A stretch of 64,000 nucleotides of DNA, from assembly GCA_046327745.1 (NCBI GenBank), contig JAXLXV010000024.1, positions 1 to 64,000 on the forward strand, in the 5' to 3' direction. This document shows positions 19,040 through 27,744 of this stretch, piece by piece; position 1 is the stretch's first letter; the number at the start of each line of letters is the position of its first letter. The notes beneath the pieces were generated by a model. The model had not been told where the DNA came from and searched no databases. It was given only the letters and a program-made list of their open reading frames with translations. This DNA is from JABAQJ01 sp046327745 (GTDB taxonomy: Bacteria; Gemmatimonadota; Gemmatimonadetes; Gemmatimonadales; Gemmatimonadaceae). Both the position numbers and the translations under genes were made by a program.

Positions 19040-20555
19040 GTCGCCTCCTGTCGCCACAGGCGGCGGGCAGCCGCCAGGCACGCCAGCGCGACGCCGTACG
19101 TAGCGCGAGTTCGTACGTCACGGGGGTCGCAAACGCCACGGTGACTGCCGCGGTGACCACGCCGCCAAGGGATGCCAACCACACGTTGGCGAGGCGTCTG
19201 TCACCGAACGCCAAATAGCCAGCGAGCAAGAGGATTTGCGCGGCCGTCGCAAACACCAACGGGCGAAACTGCTCTCGCGCGGCGTCGATGAGTGACACGC
19301 GGAGTGGCGTCCCCATGGCGCGGCCTTGTTCCGCTTGGCGAAAGAGTGCACTCGCGTGCCAGACAAACATCACCGCCGGGAGCGCGACACCAAGCCACAA
19401 CCAGGGATCGCGTCCGGCGGTCACACTCACAAAAACCGCCGCGCTTCCGACCAGTGCCAACGGAATTCCTGCCGCCACGGACGCTGGGGCAACGACGTTT
19501 CGGTGCCGGACGGCTACCAGCGTGACCAGCACGAACATTGAGAGCACTGCGACGAACTGCACGGATTGTTCGGCGCGGCGCGCCTCGGCAATCGGTCCGT
19601 CGAGTACGAAGCTGTGCCCGGCCGGCAGCAGCATGGTTTGCAGCGTACTGTCGATCACGTCGCCTAACGCCCCCCCCCATTGGCGATCGGTCACCATGAG
19701 GTTCAGGCGCGCGGATCGGCGTCCATCTCGGTGCTGAATCACACCGGGGGGTCCGGCTACCTCCACGGAGCGTATGGATGAGAGTCGACGTGCTTCATCG
19801 GCGACGCGCCTTGTCACGCCGACGAGTGTCTGCAGGTCCTCTCCATAGATGTCGACGCTCCAGTCCGGTGCGTTCGCTGCAGCCGGCACCGGCGCGGGGG
19901 ACGGCGCGCGTCGGCCGGCTGCCGCCAGGATGGGCACGGAGATCCCCACGAACATGAGAAGGAGCACAACACGTCCGCGATGGCCCAGCGCCCACGCCAA
20001 GGCGTCCTGAAATCGATCCACGATCTGCTCCACGTATCCCTCGAGCAGGGCTCGAAGCGCGGACCGCTCCTGATGCCGACGGAAGTTCGTTAGGAATGCG
20101 AGCGCGGAGGGTACCGCAAGCGCAACAGCCAACATGAGCAGTGCTCGCGGCCAATCGTGGTCTGATTCGCTGCGCAACTGCGTGAGCGAGATCTGCGGCG
20201 GAAATTCAGGTGCCGCGGATGACGAACCGTGCTTTGACTCGGCGAATAGACGCCGGAGTGCGGTCGTGTCCGGCGCATGCGCGAACTCGGCGACTACCTG
20301 CGCGGCGCCGGGGGCCGCGGTTCCTACTATATGAAGGGCGCCGGTCTGCCGGACGGCAGCCTCCAACGGGTTGAGCATTTCACGCTCGACCTTCTCGGCG
20401 TCGGCACCTGGGCAGCGCCAAGTAATTGAGACTTCGGAGGCTCCGCCGAACGGAGACCGCCAGCTCAGCGACGGAAAACCCGCAAGCGTCACCCATGCGG
20501 TGACGCTCAACGCGATGGCGAACGTTTGTCGCCGCCATTTGGACCATTGAAGCAT
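19036..20555 (-). pseudogene. Shortened RND-type efflux permease remnant
   Basis: The N-terminus resembles RND pumps (SEVSITWRCPGADAEKVEREMLNPLEAAV), but the next several hundred residues of the porter domain and the first TM bundle are missing. What follows is a helix after ALAWALGHRGR, a short porter piece (DWSVDIYGEDLQTLVG) and a second-half TM bundle (VQFVAVLSMFVLVTLVAV to VWLASLGGVVTAAVTVAF). Total length is about 505 aa against about 1030 for the family. The natural end is TAA at 19036-19038, reached only after a one-base frameshift near 19100 (LACLAAARRLWRQEAT); this stop overlaps the stop of the convergent regulator. The 631-aa frame that continues into the regulator is an artefact. 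No adaptor gene is adjacent. Confidence 0.6.
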
Positions 20556-20597
20556 GGGCCGAACCTAGCCCGGCCGGTGCGAAGCAGCGTCAAATCA

Positions 20598-20630
20598 GGC
20601 GCAAATGTTTGTCCTGAGAGCATTTGCGCC
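20598..20630. promoter_or_regulatory. Inverted repeat in the divergent region upstream of the sigma-54 activator
   Basis: GGCGCAAATG (20598-20607) is exactly repeated in inverse (CATTTGCGCC, 20621-20630) with a 13-bp spacer. It sits between the divergent starts at 20555 (minus) and 20827 (plus), so it is more likely an operator than a terminator. The regulator is unknown. Confidence 0.45.
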
Positions 20631-20826
20631 TTCAAAAGGCTAGCAATAGCACCGGTTTTTCCACGAAAGGCGCGCTGCGCGAACCCAAAAACATCGGTCG
20701 CCGCGCCCCCTTTGCGCTTGCCTTGACGCGTTTTCCGCGGGCCGGAGCAGAATCCCCTCCGTCATCAGCGCCGCCGAACCGCGGCCGACGAAGCAACCGA
20801 CAGCGGCTATTCAAACAGGAGTTCGT

Positions 20827-21873
20827 ATGCTCCAGATCGATAAGACACCAGAGCCGGGCTTTGAAGGAATCGTTGGCGAGTCCAAGTCGCTCCGCGCGGT
20901 CCTTCGCCAGGCAGGTCAGGTGGCACCGGTAGAGACGACCGTGCTGATCACGGGCGAAACGGGAACAGGGAAGGAGCTGATCGCTCGCGCCATTCATGAA
21001 GCCAGCGCGCGCCGCGCACGTCCCTTTGTCGCCATCAATTGTGGGGCGATCGCGCAGGGTCTGGTGGAAAGCGAATTGTTCGGCCACGAGCGCGGCGCCT
21101 TCACCGGTGCGCTGCAGCGTCGCATTGGTCGCTTTGAAATGGCCGACGGCGGGACGCTCTTCCTTGATGAAGTAGGCGAGCTGCCACTGGAAACCCAGGT
21201 CAAGCTGTTGCGCGTGCTTCAGGAGCGGGAATTCGAGCGTGTGGGTAGCACGCGAGCGCAGTCGGTGGACGTGCGCGTGATCGCAGCTACGCACCGCGAC
21301 CTCGAGGCCGATGTCGCGGCCGGCCGATTCCGCGCAGACCTCTACTATAGACTGAACGTGTTTCCGCTTCGCATGCCGTCACTCCGTGAGCGTGCGGGCG
21401 ACATCCCACTCTTGGTCCGCCACTTCCTGCAACAGCTGCAGCGCAAGCTGGCCAAGCCGCTCAAGAGCATCACGGACGAGTCGTTGCAGCGGATGCAGGG
21501 CTACCGCTGGCCGGGGAACATCCGCGAGCTCCAGAACATCCTCGAGCGCGCGGCGGTTGTGGCCGACGGCATGGTTGTGGAGCTGGCGCCTGGTGACTGC
21601 GGTGGCATGGTGCCGCAAGAAAGTGGCTGGAAGAGCACGGGCGAATGGCGCGTCCACACGAACGTCCGCGCGCCGCTCGTGACGCGATCGGAGTCGAACG
21701 GCGACGCGGTGATGAGCCTTGTGGAGAACGAGCGCGCGCACATTCGCCGAGCCGTGCACCTGGCCAACGGCCGCATCCATGGTCCGACCGGCGCCGCGCG
21801 CATGCTCGGCATCAATCCCAGCACGCTGCGCTCGCGCATGCAGAAGCTGGGGCTGTTCAACAAGGCGAGTTAG
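20827..21873 (+). CDS. Sigma-54 dependent transcriptional activator without sensor domain
   Basis: A 348-aa bacterial enhancer-binding protein. The AAA+ domain begins almost at residue 12. Walker A is GETGTGKE (43-50), the sigma-54 contacting loop GAFTGA is intact (90-95), and Walker B is GGTLFLDE (108-115), followed by the conserved LPLETQVKLLRVLQE and RFRADLYYRLNVFPL segments. The C-terminus has a Fis-type helix-turn-helix (GPTGAARMLGINPSTLRSRMQKLGL). No receiver, GAF or PAS domain is present, so activity must be set by a partner protein or by expression level (PspF is the known precedent). It lies directly upstream of an ABC exporter operon with a matching sigma-54 promoter and shares dyad sites with two further operons. 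Confidence 0.92.
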   Translation: MLQIDKTPEPGFEGIVGESKSLRAVLRQAGQVAPVETTVLITGETGTGKELIARAIHEASARRARPFVAINCGAIAQGLVESELFGHERGAFTGALQRRIGRFEMADGGTLFLDEVGELPLETQVKLLRVLQEREFERVGSTRAQSVDVRVIAATHRDLEADVAAGRFRADLYYRLNVFPLRMPSLRERAGDIPLLVRHFLQQLQRKLAKPLKSITDESLQRMQGYRWPGNIRELQNILERAAVVADGMVVELAPGDCGGMVPQESGWKSTGEWRVHTNVRAPLVTRSESNGDAVMSLVENERAHIRRAVHLANGRIHGPTGAARMLGINPSTLRSRMQKLGLFNKAS

Positions 21874-21882
21874 GTCATGCCT

Positions 21883-21898
21883 TCGCGAGATCTCGCGA
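21883..21898. promoter_or_regulatory. Upstream activator dyad, operon 1 (TCGCGAGATCTCGCGA)
   Basis: A perfect 16-bp palindrome with TCGCGA arms 10 bp apart (start to start), 120 bp upstream of the sigma-54 promoter at 22018. The 20-bp context 21881-21900 matches the site at 36126-36145 in 18 of 20 positions. It is the likely binding site of the activator encoded just upstream. Confidence 0.6.
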
Positions 21899-22017
21899 CG
21901 TTCGCGGGATACCGTGAGGCGCGGCGGCTCGCCAGGAGGCCGCGAGGTCCGGCAACGGCAAGGGGATCTCGTTGAGTGACAGCAAGTTGAAGCACCTGAC
22001 GGAGCAAGGCATGCGGT

Positions 22018-22034
22018 TTGGCAGCCGCGTTGCA
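22018..22034 (+). promoter_or_regulatory. Sigma-54 (-24/-12) promoter of the ABC exporter operon
   Basis: TTGGCAGCCGCGTTGCA has GG at 22020-22021 and GC at 22032-22033 with exactly 10 bp between, and keeps the TTGGCA and TTGC blocks of the consensus. Transcription would start near 22045, about 70 nt before the first gene. Confidence 0.7.
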
Positions 22035-22115
22035 CAGATGAATGGGTGAAGACGCCACAGGGGCGTCACCACCGAAAGACCTCAGAACTGACCATCAACC
22101 ACGTCTCATATACCT

Positions 22116-23129
22116 ATGCAGAAGAAACATCGCGCCATGATCGCGGTCACCGTACTCTCACTGACCGGCGGACTGGTCACATATCGCACCATGTTTGCAG
22201 CCGACGGCAACAACACCATCACGGCTTCTGGCACGGTCGAAGCCACGCAGGCGGAACTCGGCTTCCAAGCCGCAGGGCGCCTACAAGAGATCACCGTTCA
22301 CGAGGGCGACCAAGTAGCCGCCGGGACACAGATCGCGGCCCTCGAGCGCGACGAGCTGCTGGCCCAGAAGGCCGTGGCCACGGCGCAGCTGGCGGGGGCT
22401 CAAGCGGTCCTCCGCGAACTCGTCACCGGGTCGCGGCCGGAAGAGATCGCCCAGGCGCAGGCGGCCGTTGCCGTGGCAACGGATCGGCGCGATGGCGCGC
22501 GCCGGGACGTCGAGCGGCTGCGTCCACTCGCCGATCAATCGCTGGTCAGCAAACAGCAGTTCGACCGACAGAGCACGGCCCTGAGTGTAGCGGACGGGGA
22601 AGTGGCCCAGGCGACTGAACAACTCCGCCTGCTCAAGATCGGACCGCGTGCAGAACGCATTGCCGCTCAGCGCGCAGCTACCGAGCAGGCGAATGCTGTT
22701 GTCGCGCGCATCGATGCCATGCTTGCGCAGACTGTGCTGGTGGCTCCGACGAACGGTGTCGTCACCGTTCGCCATCGGGAACCAGGCGAGGCGCTTTCAC
22801 CAGGCACCCCCGTGGCCACCCTCCGCGACCTGAATGACCGATGGGTGCGCATCTATGTGCCCGGCGATCAGGTGGGACACCTAACGCTGAGCGAGAAGGC
22901 CGTCATCACCGCCGACGCCGATCCAGAGAAGACGTACCAGGGCGTGGTGTCCTACATCGCGAGTGTGGCCGAGTTTACGCCACGCAACGTGCAAACGACC
23001 AAGGACCGCGTGAAGCTGGTCTACGAGGTTCGCGTGCGCATTACCGGGGACTCGGCGGTTGACCTGAAGCCGGGCCTGCCTGCGGACGTGAAGTTCCCGT
23101 TAAGCCCTGCCTCACCAGCCTCCAACTAG
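22116..23129 (+). CDS. Periplasmic adaptor (HlyD/YbhG-type) of an ABC exporter
   Basis: A 337-aa protein with an N-terminal membrane anchor (MIAVTVLSLTGGLVTY). A biotinyl-lipoyl half (ASGTVEATQAELGFQAAGRL, VHEGDQVAAGTQIAAL) leads to a long coiled-coil hairpin (about 75-185) with paired repeats LVTGSRPEEIAQAQA and LLKIGPRAERIAAQR, then the second lipoyl half (VLVAPTNGVVTVRHREPGE) and a beta-barrel domain ending PGLPADVKFPL. The xGxRPEEI feature is characteristic of the YbhG/YhiI group. It would bridge the inner-membrane ABC proteins to a TolC channel, probably the one encoded in the next operon. It is first in the operon, 13 bp from the ATPase. Confidence 0.9.
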   Translation: MQKKHRAMIAVTVLSLTGGLVTYRTMFAADGNNTITASGTVEATQAELGFQAAGRLQEITVHEGDQVAAGTQIAALERDELLAQKAVATAQLAGAQAVLRELVTGSRPEEIAQAQAAVAVATDRRDGARRDVERLRPLADQSLVSKQQFDRQSTALSVADGEVAQATEQLRLLKIGPRAERIAAQRAATEQANAVVARIDAMLAQTVLVAPTNGVVTVRHREPGEALSPGTPVATLRDLNDRWVRIYVPGDQVGHLTLSEKAVITADADPEKTYQGVVSYIASVAEFTPRNVQTTKDRVKLVYEVRVRITGDSAVDLKPGLPADVKFPLSPASPASN

Positions 23130-23141
23130 TCCGGCGAGGGC

Positions 23142-24116
23142 ATGCACATGCATCAACCCATGCGGCTCAGCAGCGAGCATCAGGTACGCCCTGAAGCCGT
23201 TCGCGTGGCTGGGCTGACGCGACGCTTCGGCGACGTCACCGCGCTGGACGCTATTTCCTTCGATGTGTCGGTGGGCGAGCTGTTCGGCATCGTCGGGCCT
23301 GACGGATCGGGGAAATCCACGGTGCTGCGTATCCTCGCCGGCGTGTTGCGGCCGGATGCGGGCGATGCCGTGATCTGCGGCAACAGCGTCGCGCGTGATC
23401 CGGAGGGAGTGAAGCACCGCATCGCGTATATGTCGCAACGCTTCGGTTTGTACGGCGACCTGTCGGTGCGGGAGAACATCGACTTCTACGCGGACTTGTA
23501 TGGGGTGCCGCGGTCGCAGCGCGCCGCGCGCCTGGATCGTCTGTTCGCGTTCTCCAACCTAGGCGCCTTCCAATCGCGACTGGCGTCGAACCTGTCGGGG
23601 GGAATGAAACAGAAGCTCTCCCTGTGTTGTGCGTTGATTCACGAGCCGGAGGTCCTGTTGCTGGATGAGCCGACCTTTGGCGTTGATCCCATCTCGCGCC
23701 GCGAGTTGTGGCTGATCGTTCACGAGATGGTGGCCAAAGGCACGACGGCCATTGTCTCCACCGCCTACTTGGACGAGGCCGAGCGGTGCGATCGCGTGGC
23801 GCTTTTGGATCGTGGCAAGCTGGCGGCCCTGGATGCGCCAGCGACGCTGCAGAACCGGTTGGCTGGCCGATCGCTAGCGATCAGCTGCGACGTCCCTCGC
23901 CGCGCCGTGTCCATTCTGCTGGCGTTGCCAGGCGTCCGATCGGCCGCCCTATACGGCCAGTCCGTGCACGTCACGCTGGACCATGGGGGGCGCGAGCAGG
24001 AAGTCCACGCCGCGCTCCTGTCGTCGGGCGTGGTCATTCATGCGGTGGACGCATTCGATCCATCGCTCGAGGATGTCTTCATTGAACTGTCGAGTACCCC
24101 ATCTCATGCCGCCTGA
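23142..24116 (+). CDS. ABC transporter ATP-binding protein, YbhF N-half type
   Basis: A 324-aa ATPase. Walker A is GPDGSGKST, the signature is LSGGMKQKLSL and Walker B is LLLDEPTFGVD, followed by the switch region and the ABC-2 type C-terminal extension ending PSLEDVFIELSS. The Asp in the Walker A (GPDGSGKST) and the GVDPISRRELW sequence match the first half of YbhF, in which two ATPases are fused. Here the halves are separate genes overlapping by 11 bp. It works with its downstream partner to energise export of drugs or other substrates. Confidence 0.88.
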   Translation: MHMHQPMRLSSEHQVRPEAVRVAGLTRRFGDVTALDAISFDVSVGELFGIVGPDGSGKSTVLRILAGVLRPDAGDAVICGNSVARDPEGVKHRIAYMSQRFGLYGDLSVRENIDFYADLYGVPRSQRAARLDRLFAFSNLGAFQSRLASNLSGGMKQKLSLCCALIHEPEVLLLDEPTFGVDPISRRELWLIVHEMVAKGTTAIVSTAYLDEAERCDRVALLDRGKLAALDAPATLQNRLAGRSLAISCDVPRRAVSILLALPGVRSAALYGQSVHVTLDHGGREQEVHAALLSSGVVIHAVDAFDPSLEDVFIELSSTPSHAA

Positions 24117-25059
24117 CACGCAGACACCAGCCGTCGCTGTTGACGGCCTCACGCGCCGTTACGGCGCCTTCACGGCGGTCGACTCCGTCAGCTTCACCGT
24201 TCGCCCGGGAGAGGTGTTCGGCTTCCTGGGTCCGAACGGAGCGGGGAAGACCACCACCATCAAGATGCTGACGGGACTCGTGCGACCGTCGGCAGGGCGC
24301 GGCACCGTGGCTGGCCACGACGTGGTTACCGCGGGTGCGCGCATCAAGCACGTGATCGGATACATGTCGCAACTGTTTTCGCTGTACCATGACCTCACTG
24401 TCGACGAGAACATCGCCTTCGCGGCTGGATTGCATGGTGTTCGTGGGGCGCAGCTGGCCACACGTCGGCAGTGGGTCTTGGACATGGCGCGCCTGCACGA
24501 CCACGCCAATCGGCTGACCGCTCAGCTGCCCTTGGGTTGGAAGCAGCGGCTGGCCCTCGGGTGTGCCGTGCTGCACGAGCCTCGCGTGCTCTTCCTGGAC
24601 GAACCCACGTCAGGGGTGGACCCGCTTGCTCGGCGCGCGTTCTGGGATGTGATCCATGACTTGGCGCAGGGCGGAACGACCGTGTTCGTCAGCACGCACT
24701 ACATGGAGGAAGCCGAGTACTGTAACCGTCTGGCATTGATGAATCGCGGAAAGCTCGTGGCGTTAGGTACGCCAACCGACCTCCGCGACAGCATGAACGA
24801 ACCCGTGCTGCGCGTGGATGTCTCCGATGCGCCACGGGCCGTGGCCGCGCTGGCTGGCGTGGAAGGGGTGCTGGATGCGTCCCTCTTCGGCCGCGTGTTG
24901 CGGGTGGTGGTGGCCGAGGCTGTCCATGCACAACTCACAGTTAGACAGCACATCGAGGCCGCAGGAATCGCCTGCCGGTCCATCCAGGTCATTGAACCTT
25001 CACTTGAGGATGTCTTCGTGTCCCGCGTGCGCATGGCGGGCGGAGCGATTGTCGGATGA
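24106..25059 (+). CDS. ABC transporter ATP-binding protein, YbhF C-half type
   Basis: I chose the ATG at 24106 (MPPDTQTPAVAVDGLTRRYG), which overlaps the preceding gene by 11 bp; an upstream in-frame GTG at 23983 would cut deep into that gene. The protein is 317 aa, with Walker A GPNGAGKTT and Walker B LFLDEPTSGVD. The signature is unusual, QLPLGWKQRLALG in place of LSGGxxQR, exactly the variant known in the second half of YbhF. It ends with the SLEDVFVSRV extension. It is coupled to the next gene by an ATGA overlap. Confidence 0.88.
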   Translation: MPPDTQTPAVAVDGLTRRYGAFTAVDSVSFTVRPGEVFGFLGPNGAGKTTTIKMLTGLVRPSAGRGTVAGHDVVTAGARIKHVIGYMSQLFSLYHDLTVDENIAFAAGLHGVRGAQLATRRQWVLDMARLHDHANRLTAQLPLGWKQRLALGCAVLHEPRVLFLDEPTSGVDPLARRAFWDVIHDLAQGGTTVFVSTHYMEEAEYCNRLALMNRGKLVALGTPTDLRDSMNEPVLRVDVSDAPRAVAALAGVEGVLDASLFGRVLRVVVAEAVHAQLTVRQHIEAAGIACRSIQVIEPSLEDVFVSRVRMAGGAIVG

Positions 25060-26204
25060 GTACACACACTCCCTCCACGTCCAGCCGTGCGTTCAGCACT
25101 TCACGCATGTGGGCAATGGCTCGAAAGGAATTCCTCCAGCTTCGTCGCGATACGCGCAGCTTGGCGCTGGCGTTCCTCCTTCCCTTGCTGATGCTCATTC
25201 TGTTCGGGTACGCCATCACCACTGAAGTGGAGAACATCCAGGCCGCCGTGGTGGACTATGACCGCACGCCGGAGAGCCGTCAGCTCATCGAGGCGTTTGA
25301 GCGCTCGGGATACTTCACCATGGTGGCGAAGCCGGAAAGCGAGCGCGAGATCGAGCCGCTGGTGGACAAGGGGACGATACGCATTGGCTTGGTCATCCCC
25401 CGCCGCTTTGCCGCGGACTTGGCCGCTGGTCGCCTCGCAACGGTCGAGTTGCTGCTGGACGGGAGCGATGCCAAGACAGCGACCGTGGCGCGCGGGTACG
25501 CGGACGCCATCGCCAAGGAGTTCTCGAACAAGACCGTGCTGCGTGCTCACGGTGGGCCGCCGCTCCAAGCGGAATCCCGACTCTGGTACAACGAGACGCT
25601 AGATAGCGCCTCGATGATCGTGCCAGGGCTCATCGCGATCATCATGTCGATTATTGCAGCCATGCTGACGTCGCTCACCATCGCCCGCGAGTGGGAACGA
25701 GGCACCATGGAGCAGCTGGCGGCGACACCAGTCAGTCGCGCCGAAGTGATCCTGGGCAAGCTGACCCCGTACTTGGGGATTGGGTTGATCGACGTGGCGG
25801 TGGCACTGGGCGTGGCCATTTGGGTGTTCAATGTGCCGTTCCGGGGCAGCCTGCTGCTGTTCGGCCTCTCAAGCCTGATCTTCCTGGTGGGAGTGCTGGG
25901 CCTGGGGATCTTCATCTCATCGACCCTGCGCTCCCAGTTGCTCGCCACGCAGGCCGCCTTGTTTGCCACGTACATGCCGGCCCTGCTGTTCTCTGGCTTC
26001 ATGTACACCATCAGCAACATGCCCCTGGTGTTGCAGCTCATTTCCCGCGTCGTGCCGGCGCGCTATTTCGTTGCCATCTCCCGAGGGTTGTTCCTGAAGG
26101 GCGTCGGGTTCGACGTGCTCTGGCCCTCCCTGCTCGGGCTGTCACTCTATGCGGTGGCGACGGTCACTCTCAGCATCCAGAAGTTCAAGAAGGAGCTCGC
26201 ATAA
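25056..26204 (+). CDS. ABC-2 type permease, YbhS-like
   Basis: A 382-aa inner-membrane protein beginning 4 bp before the ATPase stop. It has the ABC-2 layout: N-terminal KEFLQLRRDTRSLALAFLLP entering TM1, a large periplasmic domain (about 60-190, with VVDYDRTPESRQLIEAFERS), then five TM helices including MIVPGLIAIIMSIIAAMLTS followed by the cytoplasmic coupling motif REWERGTMEQLAATPVSR. The final segment (VPARYFVAISRGLFLKGVG) is typical. It pairs with the next gene to form the membrane channel. Confidence 0.9.
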   Translation: MSTHTPSTSSRAFSTSRMWAMARKEFLQLRRDTRSLALAFLLPLLMLILFGYAITTEVENIQAAVVDYDRTPESRQLIEAFERSGYFTMVAKPESEREIEPLVDKGTIRIGLVIPRRFAADLAAGRLATVELLLDGSDAKTATVARGYADAIAKEFSNKTVLRAHGGPPLQAESRLWYNETLDSASMIVPGLIAIIMSIIAAMLTSLTIAREWERGTMEQLAATPVSRAEVILGKLTPYLGIGLIDVAVALGVAIWVFNVPFRGSLLLFGLSSLIFLVGVLGLGIFISSTLRSQLLATQAALFATYMPALLFSGFMYTISNMPLVLQLISRVVPARYFVAISRGLFLKGVGFDVLWPSLLGLSLYAVATVTLSIQKFKKELA

Positions 26205-27341
26205 ATGCAGCCGCAATCCTCCGCCTCCGCCGATCGCTTCTCGTGGGCTCGGCTCTGGCAAATGGTCCGCAAGGAGATCAGGCAGATGTGGCGCGATCCG
26301 AAAGCGCGCCCGCTCCTGTTCCTCTCACCCATCATGCAGATGTTCCTGCTGGGCTACGCGGCCACCACGGACGTCAACAACATCAGCACGATCGTGGCCG
26401 ACCACGACCGCACCGCAGAATCACGGGCGCTCATCAATGCCTATGAGTCCACCGGCTACTTCACGGTGGTGGAACGCACCGACCGGGCCGACGAGGTGAC
26501 GACCGCGCTGAGTGAGGGGCGCGCCACGGTAGGCCTCACGATTCCACCTGGGTTCTCCCGCGACCTGGCCGCTCACCATGCCACGGTGCAAGCAGTCATC
26601 GATGCATCCGATGCGAACCTGGCCAATGTCGCCCAATCATACGCAGCGCAAATCGCTAGTGAGTTCGGCGCGAAGATGGCAGGGACCACCGTGGCCGGCG
26701 GTATTGAACTTCGATCGCGCGCCTGGTTCAATCCCAGCTTCGAGAGTCGCTTCTTCAATGTGCCGGCGATCATGGGCATCCTGATGTTCATGATCGGATT
26801 GCTCCTGACGGCCTTGGGCGTGGTGCGCGAACGCGAAATCGGAACCCTGGATCAACTCCTCGTCAGCCCGATCCAACCATCCGAGTTCATGCTGGGCAAA
26901 ACCATTCCCGTGTTGGGACTGGCCATGGTTCACCTGTTGATCTACACCGCGCTGACCGTGTTTCAGTTCGATGTCCCCTTGCAAGGGGCGTTCGGGACGC
27001 TCGCGCTCGCGGCGTTCATCTATACACTCGCAGGCCTAGGCCTGGGCTTGCTCATCTCGACCGTATCTCGAACGCAGCAGGAAGCGTTCATGCTGCTGAT
27101 TCTGATCTTCTTGCCCGCCGTCATGTTGTCGGGATTTCTGTCTCCCGTCGAGAGTATGCCGCCCGTCTTCCAGTGGCTCACCTATGTGAATCCGATTCGC
27201 TACTTCATGGAGATCGTGCGCGGCGTATTCCTCAAGGGCATCGGGATCGACGTCCTGTGGCCGCAGTTCGCCGTGCTGACCTTGATGGCCGTGGCCACGC
27301 TCACGTACGCCACGCGGAGGTTCAAGTACATGGTGAACTAG
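26205..27341 (+). CDS. ABC-2 type permease, YbhR-like
   Basis: A 378-aa paralogue of the preceding permease, starting immediately after its stop codon. It shows KEIRQMWRDPKARPLLFLSP into TM1, a periplasmic domain with VADHDRTAESRALINAYEST, then the TM bundle with FFNVPAIMGILMFMIGLLLT and the coupling helix REREIGTLDQLLVSPIQPSE. It closes with NPIRYFMEIVRGVFLKGIG. It is the last gene of the operon; a terminator follows at 27372. Confidence 0.9.
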   Translation: MQPQSSASADRFSWARLWQMVRKEIRQMWRDPKARPLLFLSPIMQMFLLGYAATTDVNNISTIVADHDRTAESRALINAYESTGYFTVVERTDRADEVTTALSEGRATVGLTIPPGFSRDLAAHHATVQAVIDASDANLANVAQSYAAQIASEFGAKMAGTTVAGGIELRSRAWFNPSFESRFFNVPAIMGILMFMIGLLLTALGVVREREIGTLDQLLVSPIQPSEFMLGKTIPVLGLAMVHLLIYTALTVFQFDVPLQGAFGTLALAAFIYTLAGLGLGLLISTVSRTQQEAFMLLILIFLPAVMLSGFLSPVESMPPVFQWLTYVNPIRYFMEIVRGVFLKGIGIDVLWPQFAVLTLMAVATLTYATRRFKYMVN

Positions 27342-27371
27342 ACGCACACACTATTCCTGGAGGCGGGAAGG

Positions 27372-27400
27372 GCCCGCGCCGAGCGATCGGCGCGGGCTTT
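27372..27400 (+). terminator. Terminator of the ABC exporter operon
   Basis: A perfect 10-bp stem GCCCGCGCCG (27372-27381) with CGGCGCGGGC (27388-27397), 6-nt loop, then TTT. It lies 30 bp after the last permease stop. Confidence 0.8.
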
Positions 27401-27530
27401 CGTGCATCCAGCGCCCAGTAGATAGAAGGAGGGCACGAAGGTCTCGCGCGATCGTGAGCCACGCGAGCACCAATCGCTCGCATCAGTGCTCGATGCAGTA
27501 AGCAGCTCTCCCACGCGAGCCCTCGTGCAA

Positions 27531-27548
27531 TTTCGCGATTTCGCGAAA
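27531..27548. promoter_or_regulatory. Upstream activator dyad, operon 2
   Basis: TTTCGCGATTTCGCGAAA contains two TCGCGA boxes 8 bp apart. Its reverse complement starts TTTCGCGAAATC, the same 12 bases as the operon 3 site, with the second box 2 bp closer. It is 105 bp upstream of the sigma-54 promoter at 27653. Confidence 0.5.
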
Positions 27549-27652
27549 TCCGGCGATGCCGCCAGCGACGAGTGATCCGCTCAGTCAAACGCGCGGTCAG
27601 CCAACTCATTGAAACATGGTGAGTTGCCCTGTTTCGGGCGAACGGCGACCGG

Positions 27653-27669
27653 TTGGCACCGGCGTTGCC
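27653..27669 (+). promoter_or_regulatory. Sigma-54 (-24/-12) promoter of the TolC/polyphosphate operon
   Basis: TTGGCACCGGCGTTGCC has GG at 27655-27656 and GC at 27667-27668 with 10 bp between, and matches TTGGCAC and TTGC fully. Predicted start near 27680, 65 nt before the TolC gene. Confidence 0.72.
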
Positions 27670-27744
27670 CCTAGTGTCGCCAGCGAAACGAGCAGCGCTC
27701 ACACAACTCTCACCCCAACACACGCAACGAACTCGAGCACTCAT

